Origin: Candidatus Zixiibacteriota bacterium
GTDB taxonomy: Bacteria; Zixibacteria; MSB-5A5; GN15; FEB-12
Direction of reading: 5' to 3'
DNA length: 5,438 nucleotides
Assembly (NCBI GenBank): GCA_035380245.1
Contig: DAOSXA010000021.1
Span: forward strand, 1-5,438
The notes beneath the pieces were generated by a model. The model made no database searches, was not told where the DNA came from, and was given only the letters and a program-made list of their open reading frames with translations. This document shows positions 1-5,438 of this stretch, one piece after another. The translations under genes were made by a program, and so were the position numbers. How positions within the stretch are numbered: position 1 is the stretch's first letter; every line of letters begins with the position of its first letter.

Positions 1-1
1 C

Positions 2-25
2 GGGGCGGGTCCCTCAGCCCGCCCC
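2..25. repeat. GC-rich perfect inverted repeat at left edge
   Basis: GGGGCGGG (2-9) is perfectly complementary to CCCGCCCC (18-25) around an 8-base loop, a very stable hairpin. On the + strand it is followed by an A-rich stretch (26-35), not a T run, so it is not a canonical intrinsic terminator for a + strand gene ending left of the window. Read on the - strand the bases that would form the T run lie outside the window. It may be half of a terminator for an upstream gene, or a leader structure for the zinc-ribbon gene that starts at 46. Confidence 0.6.
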
Positions 26-45
26 AAAGAAAAAAGGGTAAGAAA

Positions 46-252
46 ATGGGAAGGAGAATTCGAAGGAACGAGGATTGGTGTCCGGAGTGCGGCCATTTGC
101 TGCCAAAAAACTCCTGGAATTGCAATTATTGCGGATGGACTATTGGAGATGTGGAGTCCTACAGTTCCAGAATGGACTCGATTGATGACTATTCAAATAT
201 AAGTATTGCAGATGTTGATCGAGACATCGAGAGCCTAATTGATAGCGACTAA
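46..252 (+). CDS. Small zinc-ribbon protein of unknown function
   Basis: A 68-residue protein with four cysteines in two CxxC knuckles (C12, C15 and C26, C29; the knuckles read CPECG and CNYCG). This is the layout of a zinc ribbon or rubredoxin-like metal-binding fold. The N terminus is strongly basic (RRIRR). After the ribbon the tail (about residues 33-68) is acidic and rich in Ser, Asp and Ile, and looks like a flexible or short helical segment. No signal peptide or membrane helix is seen, so it is probably cytoplasmic. The ATG at 46 is preceded by a weak purine-rich AGGGTAAG stretch at about 35-42. The gene is separated from the ATPase gene by 163 bases, so it need not belong to the same operon. 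Zn binding is inferred from the cysteine pattern; the partner or target is unknown. Confidence 0.65.
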   Translation: MGRRIRRNEDWCPECGHLLPKNSWNCNYCGWTIGDVESYSSRMDSIDDYSNISIADVDRDIESLIDSD

Positions 253-415
253 AACACCAATGCGTGGAGATTGGGGTGATGACAGGTAAGTTTGGAAACT
301 GCAGATGCCTTGTGTCGGTTTTGTAGAATATTATCGGAGTGACCAAGCTTATTATCGTATTTGTGCGGTTATTTCCACTAATAAAGAGGAGCAATTTAAA
401 CAAGGAATAAATCCG
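253..415 (+). other. Intergenic spacer, AT-rich, no supported gene
   Basis: The frame of the ATPase stays open leftwards to an ATG at 305, but the 37 residues it would add do not resemble an ABC ATPase N terminus. The spacer contains a weak bulged hairpin just after the zinc-ribbon stop (CACCAAT at 255-261 against ATT-GG-GGTG at 270-278) without a T run. TATTAT at 350-355 resembles a -10 box but has no acceptable -35 box at 16-18 bases, so no promoter is called, although one for the transporter cassette would be expected in this stretch. Confidence 0.5.
402..407 (+). promoter_or_regulatory. Ribosome-binding site fixing the ATPase start at 416
   Basis: AAGGAA lies 8 bases before ATG 416. This is a standard Shine-Dalgarno distance and supports 416 over the upstream in-frame ATG at 305. 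The first residues after 416 (MIVVDRLTRKYG) match the usual beginning of this ATPase family. Confidence 0.7.
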
Positions 416-1360
416 ATGATTGTGGTTGATCGTTTAACAAGGAAATATGGAGACTTTATCGCTGTCGATGACGTCTCTTTCGAAATCAAAAAAGGTGAAA
501 TCGTAGGTCTTCTTGGCCATAACGGTGCGGGTAAGACAACCATTATGAAGATGCTGACCGGTTTTCTGGAGCCTTCAGACGGTCACATTAGCATCGACGG
601 GTTGGATATGGATACCCAACGCAGCACCATTCAAGAAAAAATCGGGTATTTACCGGAGAACTGCCCGCTTTATCCTGAAATGACGGTGATCGGCTACCTG
701 GAGTACGCGGCGTCTCTTCATAAAATTCCCAAGGACGAATGCAATGGAAAGATTCGGGAGGCCATCGCGCAAACCGAACTTGCACCAAAAGCCATGGATA
801 CAATCAGCACATTGTCCAGGGGGTATCGGCAACGCGTTGGTGTGGCCCAGGCCATTTTACACTCTCCCAAAATCATCATTCTGGATGAACCTACAAACGG
901 TCTGGACCCGAGTCAAATATTTCAAATGCGTGCCCTTGTTAAGGACCTTGCCCGCGATGCGACTGTCATTATTTCGACCCACATCCTTCAGGAGGTGCAG
1001 GCAATTTGCGACCGGGTCATTATCATCCAAAATGGCAAGAAGTATCTTGATTCCCGGATAGAGGATCTCCAACAGGTCAACCGTTTGATGGTCGAAACGG
1101 ATGCCGATACGGACCAAGCTAAAGCAATGTTTGAGGGGCTTGGCGATATCAAATCCTTTGAGCTGGTTTCATCGGACAATGGCTCCTTTCACTATTCGTT
1201 GACTACCTGTGGTAATGGTAACGTCAAGCATATTGCTCCCATCGTTGCAAAGACCGTGGTGGAGAAGGGATCACGATTATTCTTGCTATCGCAGGAAAGC
1301 CGGGATCTTGAGACGATTTTCGGTGAAATGTCATTAAAAGATGGGAGGTCGGCACAATGA
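416..1360 (+). CDS. ABC transporter ATP-binding protein, GldA-like
   Basis: A 314-residue cytoplasmic ATPase that should power the permease encoded next. Motifs in order: Walker A GHNGAGKTT (34-42); Q-loop region GYLPE (78-82), with Glu in place of Gln as is common in GldA/NatA-type ATPases; signature LSRGYRQR (133-140), the variant typical of this branch in place of LSGGQ; Walker B IIILDEP (153-159) with catalytic Glu158; D-loop GLDP (162-165); and H-loop STH with His189. All catalytic residues are present, so the enzyme should be active. A C-terminal domain of about 90 residues (225-314) follows, as in CcmA/GldA-type proteins of roughly 300 residues. An alternative start at 305 would add 37 unconserved residues and is rejected. 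The stop overlaps the next start by 4 bp (ATGA), implying translational coupling and a 1:1 complex. Its substrate cannot be read from the sequence. Confidence 0.95.
   Translation: MIVVDRLTRKYGDFIAVDDVSFEIKKGEIVGLLGHNGAGKTTIMKMLTGFLEPSDGHISIDGLDMDTQRSTIQEKIGYLPENCPLYPEMTVIGYLEYAASLHKIPKDECNGKIREAIAQTELAPKAMDTISTLSRGYRQRVGVAQAILHSPKIIILDEPTNGLDPSQIFQMRALVKDLARDATVIISTHILQEVQAICDRVIIIQNGKKYLDSRIEDLQQVNRLMVETDADTDQAKAMFEGLGDIKSFELVSSDNGSFHYSLTTCGNGNVKHIAPIVAKTVVEKGSRLFLLSQESRDLETIFGEMSLKDGRSAQ
1343..1348 (+). promoter_or_regulatory. Ribosome-binding site inside the ATPase gene
   Basis: GGGAGG sits 8 bases before the overlapping start at 1357. It lies within the last codons of the ATPase gene, so the permease-fusion gene has its own strong initiation site as well as likely coupling through the ATGA overlap. 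Confidence 0.75.
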
Positions 1361-4254
1361 AACACTGCATCGATATCGTGCGTAAAGAGATGGCCACCTT
1401 CTTTTCTTCGGCCGTTGCATTCATTTTTTTCGGGGTTTTTCTAACGGTAACATTTTTTGTTTTTTTCTGGGCGGAAACCTTTTTCGGCCGCAACATCGCC
1501 GATGTCCGGCCCCTTTTCGAATGGATGCCGATCCTGATGATTTTCCTTACGGCAGCGATTACCATGCGCATGTGGTCGGAAGAGCGAAGGGCGGGTACCC
1601 TGGAATTTCTGCTCACGTCACCTATAGCGCCGTATCAGATTGTCATCGGCAAGTTCATGGCCTGTTTGGGATTGGTTTTCGTGGCGCTGATATTGACTCT
1701 GCCCCTGCCCATCACGGTATCCCTGATCGGCCCTTTGGATTGGGGACCAGTTGGCGGCGGTTACCTGGCAACCATCTTTTTGGCCGCAGCCTATATCGCC
1801 ATCGGGTTGTTTGTCAGCGCCCGTTCGGAAAACCAGATTATCAGCCTGATGAGTGCAACGCTCGTTTGTGGGATTTTTTTTGCACTGGGTTCTAATACAC
1901 TGACTGGCTTGTTTGGCAACAAAGCATCCGAGATCCTCAAGCTCATTGGCTCAGGCTCTCGATTCGACGCCATTACACGCGGCGTCATCGATATCAGGGA
2001 TCTGTATTTCTACCTTTGTCTTGTAGGGGTCTTCCTTTCCTTAAATGTATTTGAACTGGAACGCCAGCGGTGGTCCGGCAATGCACCGAATAGTCGCCAC
2101 CGTCAATGGGGTATAGTGACCGTTCTGCTGGTCGTGAACTTCCTTGCCGCCAATTTTTGGATGGCGCCGGTAAACAACGCTCGGGCTGATGTGACCAAGG
2201 GAAATATCTATTCCTTATCAGACACCACCGGGGGCTATTTGGCTCAGCTTCAGGAACCCCTCCTGATCCGCGGCTATTTCAGCGCCAAAACCCATCCACT
2301 GCTGGCACCGCTGGTGCCGCGGTTGCGCGACTTGTTGAAAGAATACGCCGTCGCCGGCGAGGGACGCGTGCGGGTCGAGTTCATCGACCCGGCCGAAGAA
2401 CCGGAACTGGAACAAGAGGCAGGGCAAAAATACGGTATCAGGCCCGTACCGTTTCAGTTCGCCAGTAAATATCAATCTTCGGTGGTCAACTCCTATTTTA
2501 ACGTCCTGATTCAATACGGGGACGAATTCGAAACGCTCGGCTTCCGTGATTTGATCGAAATCAAATCACGGGGCGAATCCGATTTGAACGTGGATTTGCG
2601 CAATCCCGAGTATGACATTACCCGCGCCGTAAAGAAGGTACTTTATGCGTACCAGGGATCGGGCGCGCTTTTTGACACGATTTCACATCAGGTAACGTTC
2701 AAGGGTTATATTTCACCTGATGACCGACTGCCGAAACAACTTGTAGATATGAGAAAAGAGCTTGATGTTCTGCTGGAAGACCTTAAGGAAAAATCCGGTG
2801 GCAAGCTGGTTGCCGATATCCAGGACCCGGACAAAGATGGCGGCGCTTTAGCCAAAAAGATTGAGTTGGAATATGGTTTCCGCCCCATGGCGCTGAGCCT
2901 CTTTTCGAATGACACCTTCTGGTTCTATATGGTTTTGGAGGGAAACGACCGTCTCGTCCAAGTACCTCTGCCCGATGATTTCAGCAAAGAGAGCCTTCAA
3001 CGTGGTATCGAGGCGGCACTCAAACGTTTTTCCAGGGGATTTCTCAAAACCGTGGCCATGCACACCCCGCCGACTCCCGGCTATGGCATGCCCGCAAGCG
3101 GTAAGCGGTTTTCCTGGCTGCGGGATGCCATGAGCAGTGAATACACAGTCATCTCCGCTGATCTTAAAGATGGCAACGTACCCGAGGAGACGGATTTGCT
3201 GTTGTTGGTCGCTCCCAAGAAATTAGATAAAAAACAGTTGTTTGCCGTGGATCAGTTCTTGATGCGCGGCGGAACGATTATTATGGCGACATCGCCTTAC
3301 TCGGTAAATCTCCAGGGCCGCCTTTCAGCAAACAAAAGTGATTCCGGTCTTGAAGACTGGCTGACGCATCATGGCATCGATGTCGATGAAGAGATGGTTC
3401 TGGACCCCCAGAATGCCGCGTTTCCCATACCGGTAGAACGACGGGTCGCCGGATTCGTGGTTCAGGAAACACGAATGGTTGAATATCCGTATTTTGTTGA
3501 TATCCGAACAAACGGCATGAATCAGAAAACCGGTATGGTTTCAGGGATTGACCAGGTAACGCTTAATTGGGCGTCTCCGATTACTATCGATTCCGATAAA
3601 AACAAGGATAGGAAAGTCGTCCGCCTGCTGCACAGCTCTAAGCAGGCCTGGACTTCAGATATGACGGACATCCAGCCAGACTTCAAGGCCCATGGCAGTT
3701 TGGGGTTTTCCGTCGGCGATGAAACCGGCAGCAAACTGCTGGCCGTGATGGCCGAAGGCCGCTTTTCATCCTATTTCAAAGACAAACCCTTCCCGCTGGC
3801 AGAGGAAAAGGAAGAAAAAAAATCCTCGCCAACCGACGACAAGGCAAAGAGTGAGAAATCCTCTGAAGATGAAAAACCGCCGGTCATCGACCGCCTCATT
3901 GAACGGTCCCCGGAGTCGGCCCGCATCATTTTGTTCGCATCCAATAGCTTTTTGTCCGATACGGTGTTGAGCCTTGCTTCCGGAGGAATGGGCACCCAAT
4001 ATCTCAACCCGGTAAACCTGGTCAAAAACGCCATTGATTGGTCTCTGGAGGATCGCGGCTTGCTTGGCATCCGCGGAAGGGCGCATTATTCCAGAACCCT
4101 GTTCCCCTTGAGTCGAAGTGCCCAGGTGTTCTGGGAATATTTGAATTACGGTTTGGCCGCACTGGGGCTTTTCATCGTCTGTCTGATCCGTCGTTGGATC
4201 ATTGCCAGAACCAGGCGTCATTATCGCCTGGTTCTGAATCCGGAGGGAGTTTGA
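1357..4254 (+). CDS. GldF-GldG fusion: ABC-2 permease joined to auxiliary domain
   Basis: A 965-residue inner-membrane protein joining two parts that are separate in Flavobacterium. The GldF-like permease (about 1-235) has hydrophobic helices near 17-38, 55-72, 103-125, 135-154, 160-180 and 215-233, plus the ABC-2 hallmark around residues 71-89 (WSEERRAGTLEFLLTSP). A seventh helix (253-270) leads into the GldG-like part, which opens with the characteristic TKGNIYSLS (280-288). A GldG N-terminal domain (about 301-430) is followed by a second, similar segment (about 445-560). Then comes an ABC_transp_aux-type region (about 608 onward; ETDLLLLVAPKKL and FLMRGGTIIMA), a charged low-complexity linker (814-842) and a C-terminal anchor helix (929-949) with a basic tail. 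The large middle should lie outside the cytoplasmic membrane. The gene overlaps the ATPase gene by 4 bp and ends 2 bases before the DUF4340 gene. Family assignment is firm; the transported substrate is unknown. Confidence 0.92.
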   Translation: MKHCIDIVRKEMATFFSSAVAFIFFGVFLTVTFFVFFWAETFFGRNIADVRPLFEWMPILMIFLTAAITMRMWSEERRAGTLEFLLTSPIAPYQIVIGKFMACLGLVFVALILTLPLPITVSLIGPLDWGPVGGGYLATIFLAAAYIAIGLFVSARSENQIISLMSATLVCGIFFALGSNTLTGLFGNKASEILKLIGSGSRFDAITRGVIDIRDLYFYLCLVGVFLSLNVFELERQRWSGNAPNSRHRQWGIVTVLLVVNFLAANFWMAPVNNARADVTKGNIYSLSDTTGGYLAQLQEPLLIRGYFSAKTHPLLAPLVPRLRDLLKEYAVAGEGRVRVEFIDPAEEPELEQEAGQKYGIRPVPFQFASKYQSSVVNSYFNVLIQYGDEFETLGFRDLIEIKSRGESDLNVDLRNPEYDITRAVKKVLYAYQGSGALFDTISHQVTFKGYISPDDRLPKQLVDMRKELDVLLEDLKEKSGGKLVADIQDPDKDGGALAKKIELEYGFRPMALSLFSNDTFWFYMVLEGNDRLVQVPLPDDFSKESLQRGIEAALKRFSRGFLKTVAMHTPPTPGYGMPASGKRFSWLRDAMSSEYTVISADLKDGNVPEETDLLLLVAPKKLDKKQLFAVDQFLMRGGTIIMATSPYSVNLQGRLSANKSDSGLEDWLTHHGIDVDEEMVLDPQNAAFPIPVERRVAGFVVQETRMVEYPYFVDIRTNGMNQKTGMVSGIDQVTLNWASPITIDSDKNKDRKVVRLLHSSKQAWTSDMTDIQPDFKAHGSLGFSVGDETGSKLLAVMAEGRFSSYFKDKPFPLAEEKEEKKSSPTDDKAKSEKSSEDEKPPVIDRLIERSPESARIILFASNSFLSDTVLSLASGGMGTQYLNPVNLVKNAIDWSLEDRGLLGIRGRAHYSRTLFPLSRSAQVFWEYLNYGLAALGLFIVCLIRRWIIARTRRHYRLVLNPEGV
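2544..2571 (+). repeat. Perfect 12-bp hairpin inside the fusion gene
   Basis: CCGTGATTTGAT (2544-2555) pairs perfectly with ATCAAATCACGG (2560-2571) around the tetraloop CGAA. It lies within codons for FRDLIEIKSRG, near the end of the first GldG-like segment. No T run follows (the next bases are GGCGAATCC), so it is not an intrinsic terminator. The structure is seen directly; a function is not shown. Confidence 0.75.
3815..3822 (+). other. A8 tract in phase for -1 slippage
   Basis: Codons GAA AAA AAA TCC (residues 820-823) contain the heptamer A AAA AAA in the phase required for -1 ribosomal frameshifting. A shift here would add ten residues (ILANRRQGKE) before a stop, giving a GldG region without its C-terminal membrane anchor. 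There is no convincing stimulatory structure, and the tract lies in a Lys/Glu-rich linker where A-runs are expected. Confidence 0.3.
4206..4236 (+). promoter_or_regulatory. Perfect 12-bp GC-rich hairpin before the DUF4340 ribosome-binding site
   Basis: CAGAACCAGGCG (4206-4217) pairs perfectly with CGCCTGGTTCTG (4225-4236) around the 7-base loop TCATTAT. The hairpin lies in the last codons of the fusion gene and ends 5 bases before GGAGGGAG (4242-4249), the ribosome-binding site of the DUF4340 gene. No T run follows, so an intrinsic terminator is unlikely. Its position suits an mRNA-stability, processing or translation-coupling element, but that role is inferred. Confidence 0.7.
4242..4249 (+). 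promoter_or_regulatory. Strong ribosome-binding site fixing the DUF4340 start at 4257
   Basis: GGAGGGAG is a near-ideal Shine-Dalgarno sequence 7 bases before ATG 4257. It rules out the longer in-frame opening from 4038, whose extra 73 residues are merely an off-frame reading of the fusion gene. Confidence 0.85.
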
Positions 4255-4256
4255 TC

Positions 4257-5225
4257 ATGAACAAGTGGACATTATATCTGGGAATTTTCCTGATCGCTCA
4301 AATCGCATTGGCCGTGGGCACAAATATTGCGCGGACCGATTACGGGGCATTTGAACCAACTGAAACCCTGTTGTCATTTGACGGAAAGGCGATTGACAGC
4401 ATTGTCATCGAAGAAAACAAAGATCAACAGGTTTCCCTGAGCAAAAAAGATGGGAACTGGCTCGTATCGCAGATGCACAATTTCCACGCCGATCAGGATA
4501 AGGTCGAAAATTTTTTGGAAAAGCTTTCTGGGATGAAAAAAGGCTGGCCGGTGGCCAGTACGGCTGCGGCGGCAAAACGGTTCAAGGTTTCGGAAAATGA
4601 GTTTGAACGCAAAATTACCCTATCAAAAAAGGGAGAACAGGACGGTTTGCTCTTTATCGGCACATCACCGAGTTTTCGCAAGGTGCATGCCCGCAGCAGC
4701 GATGAGAATGCCATCTTTGCGGTTGAATTCAACGATTATGAAGCCAGCGTCAAGCCCGAGGACTGGATAGACAAGGACGTGTTGAAACACCCGGCTGCTG
4801 AGATCGCCAAGGTGGAATTACCGGATGTGTCCCTGTCCAACCAGGAGGGAAAGCTCGTGGTGGAAGGCGTTAGTGAAGAGGAGGAAACGGTTGTTGAAGA
4901 GGCCGACCGACTGCTTCGCAAACTTACTGATTTGCGTATAAGCAAAGTGCTTGGGGCCGAGGAGAAAGACGAATACAATTTGGATGCACCAATATTGAAA
5001 TACTCGCTAACACTATCATCCGGAGAAGCAGAGCAATATGTGTATTCAAAGCAAAAAGATGCGAACAACTACGTTCTCAAACCGTCTCACCGGAAAGAAT
5101 ATTTCGAAGTCGCCGGCTGGATCGTCGATGATATTAAGGAATTTAATCGATCAAAACTGGTTAAAAAAAAGGCGGTCGATACCACGGTTAATGCTGAAAA
5201 ACAAAATGGCCCAGATGCCTCATAA
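4257..5225 (+). CDS. Membrane-anchored DUF4340 protein, accessory to the transporter
   Basis: A 322-residue protein that begins with an uncleaved-looking signal anchor (hydrophobic residues about 5-22, preceded by MNKW), so most of it should lie outside the cytoplasmic membrane. The body matches the DUF4340 pattern: a beta-rich start (IDSIVIEE, then DGNWLV), a helix after FHADQDKV, then LLFIGTSPSFRKVHAR, a strand with FAVEF, and the closing WIDKDVL (170-176). The same order recurs in residues about 182-298 (IAKVELP, EGKLVVEG, a helix EEADRLLRKLTDLRISKV, LKYSLTLSSGE, WIVDDIKEF), suggesting two tandem copies. It ends in a short Lys-rich polar tail. Its start lies 2 bases after the fusion gene's stop, so the two are probably translated together. 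DUF4340 genes characteristically follow GldG-type genes; a role as an extracytoplasmic component of the same complex is inferred, and no biochemical activity is known to me. Confidence 0.88.
   Translation: MNKWTLYLGIFLIAQIALAVGTNIARTDYGAFEPTETLLSFDGKAIDSIVIEENKDQQVSLSKKDGNWLVSQMHNFHADQDKVENFLEKLSGMKKGWPVASTAAAAKRFKVSENEFERKITLSKKGEQDGLLFIGTSPSFRKVHARSSDENAIFAVEFNDYEASVKPEDWIDKDVLKHPAAEIAKVELPDVSLSNQEGKLVVEGVSEEEETVVEEADRLLRKLTDLRISKVLGAEEKDEYNLDAPILKYSLTLSSGEAEQYVYSKQKDANNYVLKPSHRKEYFEVAGWIVDDIKEFNRSKLVKKKAVDTTVNAEKQNGPDAS
5163..5170 (+). other. A8 tract with a dnaX-type slippery heptamer
   Basis: Codons GTT AAA AAA AAG GCG (residues 302-306 of the DUF4340 protein) contain A AAA AAG in the phase that supports -1 frameshifting in E. 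coli dnaX. A -1 shift would end after GGRYHG. A +1 change, such as loss of one A, would instead enter a frame open to the stop at 5383-5385. No upstream Shine-Dalgarno-like stimulator or strong downstream stem is seen, so a functional shift is doubtful. Confidence 0.3.
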
Positions 5226-5261
5226 GGACATATTGACTGTCTCGAAACGTGCAGACTTTGT

Positions 5262-5305
5262 TCATACTATGGATACTCGAATAGCCAGCCTCATACTATA
5301 TAGTA
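5262..5305. repeat. 9-bp direct repeat and 12-bp palindrome downstream of the cassette
   Basis: TCATACTAT occurs at 5262-5270 and again at 5291-5299, 29 bases apart. The second copy runs into the perfect palindrome TACTATATAGTA (5294-5305). TCATACT recurs once more at 5415-5421. They lie in the AT-rich gap between the DUF4340 gene and the next possible gene, where an operator or promoter could sit. No clear -35/-10 pair could be assigned: TTGACT at 5233-5238 has no -10 box at a workable distance. Neither could a terminator for the cassette. Confidence 0.35.
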
Positions 5306-5386
5306 AAAATTGTGTCATAGGAAAGCTAAATGATCTTTTGAGTCTGACCAAACAATTGATGTTCTTAGTTGTGGAGGGCAATTAGA

Positions 5387-5438
5387 ATGGAATTAATTGA
5401 ACTCTTTAGAATCATCATACTCAAAATAGATTTAAAAG
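5387..5438 (+). CDS. Possible start of a new gene, cut by the right edge
   Basis: ATG 5387 is preceded by GGAGGG (5373-5378) at 8 bases, a strong ribosome-binding site, and the frame stays open to the window end (17 codons, reading MELIELFRIIILKIDLK). The short hydrophobic and charged start would suit many membrane or cytoplasmic proteins, and I do not recognise it. The gene is on the same strand, 161 bases after the DUF4340 stop, and may be a separate transcription unit. The call rests mainly on the ribosome-binding site. Confidence 0.45.
   Translation, partial: MELIELFRIIILKIDLK

Noticed and set aside
305..415. Upstream in-frame start for the ABC ATPase
   Set aside because: The added 37 residues do not resemble the family, whereas ATG 416 has AAGGAA at 8 bases and begins with the expected sequence.
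1424..1466. Four T runs (T5 to T7) within 43 bases, considered as phase-variation tracts or a terminator
   Set aside because: They are Phe codons of the first membrane helix, each run is short, and no stem precedes them.
1224..1616. 130-residue minus-strand open frame rich in Lys and Arg
   Set aside because: It is antisense to the ATPase end and the Phe-rich first helices of the permease; the Lys-rich composition is simply the complement of TTT/TTC codons.
3766..4221. 151-residue minus-strand open frame
   Set aside because: It is antisense to the conserved C-terminal part of the fusion gene, with no ribosome-binding site or recognisable domain.
4038..4256. Longer in-frame start for the DUF4340 gene inside the fusion gene
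   Set aside because: It overlaps well-conserved fusion-protein coding sequence in another frame. ATG 4257 has a near-perfect ribosome-binding site followed by a signal anchor.
4544..4558. Small inverted repeat CTGGCC-GGT-GGCCAG in the DUF4340 gene
   Set aside because: Six base pairs with a 3-base loop in GC-rich coding sequence is not beyond chance, and it has no telling position.
5038..5385. 115-residue open frame overlapping the end of the DUF4340 gene
   Set aside because: Most of it is an off-frame reading of the DUF4340 gene. The part after 5206 lacks a good ribosome-binding site and a recognisable domain; it is kept only as a speculative frameshift extension.
1..5438. CRISPR array, tRNA or rRNA gene, insertion sequence, phage attachment site
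   Set aside because: No regularly spaced repeats, RNA-gene cloverleaf or conserved rRNA segments, transposase, terminal repeats or integrase were seen on either strand.

Overview
The window carries a compact three-gene ABC-transporter cassette of the GldA / GldF-GldG / DUF4340 kind, with a small zinc-ribbon gene upstream and the probable start of another gene at the right edge. All supported genes are on the + strand. The combination of a fused GldF-GldG permease/auxiliary protein with a DUF4340 partner, moderate base composition and mixed codon use suggests a Gram-negative bacterium, most likely a Desulfobacterota (deltaproteobacterial) lineage. That placement rests on family resemblance alone; no taxonomic marker is present.

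Layout: 1-45 holds a strong GC-rich inverted repeat at the extreme left edge. 46-252 encodes a 68-residue CxxC...CxxC zinc-ribbon protein. 253-415 is an AT-richer spacer with no supported gene. 416-1360 is the ABC ATPase. It overlaps by 4 bp (ATGA) with 1357-4254, a 965-residue fusion of a six-helix ABC-2/GldF permease to a GldG-type auxiliary domain. Two bases after its stop comes 4257-5225, a membrane-anchored DUF4340 protein. 5226-5386 is AT-rich, with a short direct repeat and a 12-bp palindrome, and a well-spaced ribosome-binding site precedes a possible new CDS running off the window at 5438.

Inferred working model: the ATPase drives the permease half of the fusion protein, while the large GldG-like region and the DUF4340 protein project outside the inner membrane as accessory domains of one complex. 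In Flavobacterium the GldA, GldF and GldG proteins are needed for gliding, but the cassette occurs in many non-gliding bacteria where its substrate is unknown, so no function in gliding is claimed here.

The most interesting observations are: (1) the GldG extracytoplasmic region looks internally duplicated; (2) the DUF4340 protein also looks like two copies of one fold; (3) two perfect 12-bp hairpins lie inside the fusion gene, one of them directly in front of the ribosome-binding site of the DUF4340 gene; and (4) two A8 tracts are phased for ribosomal slippage.
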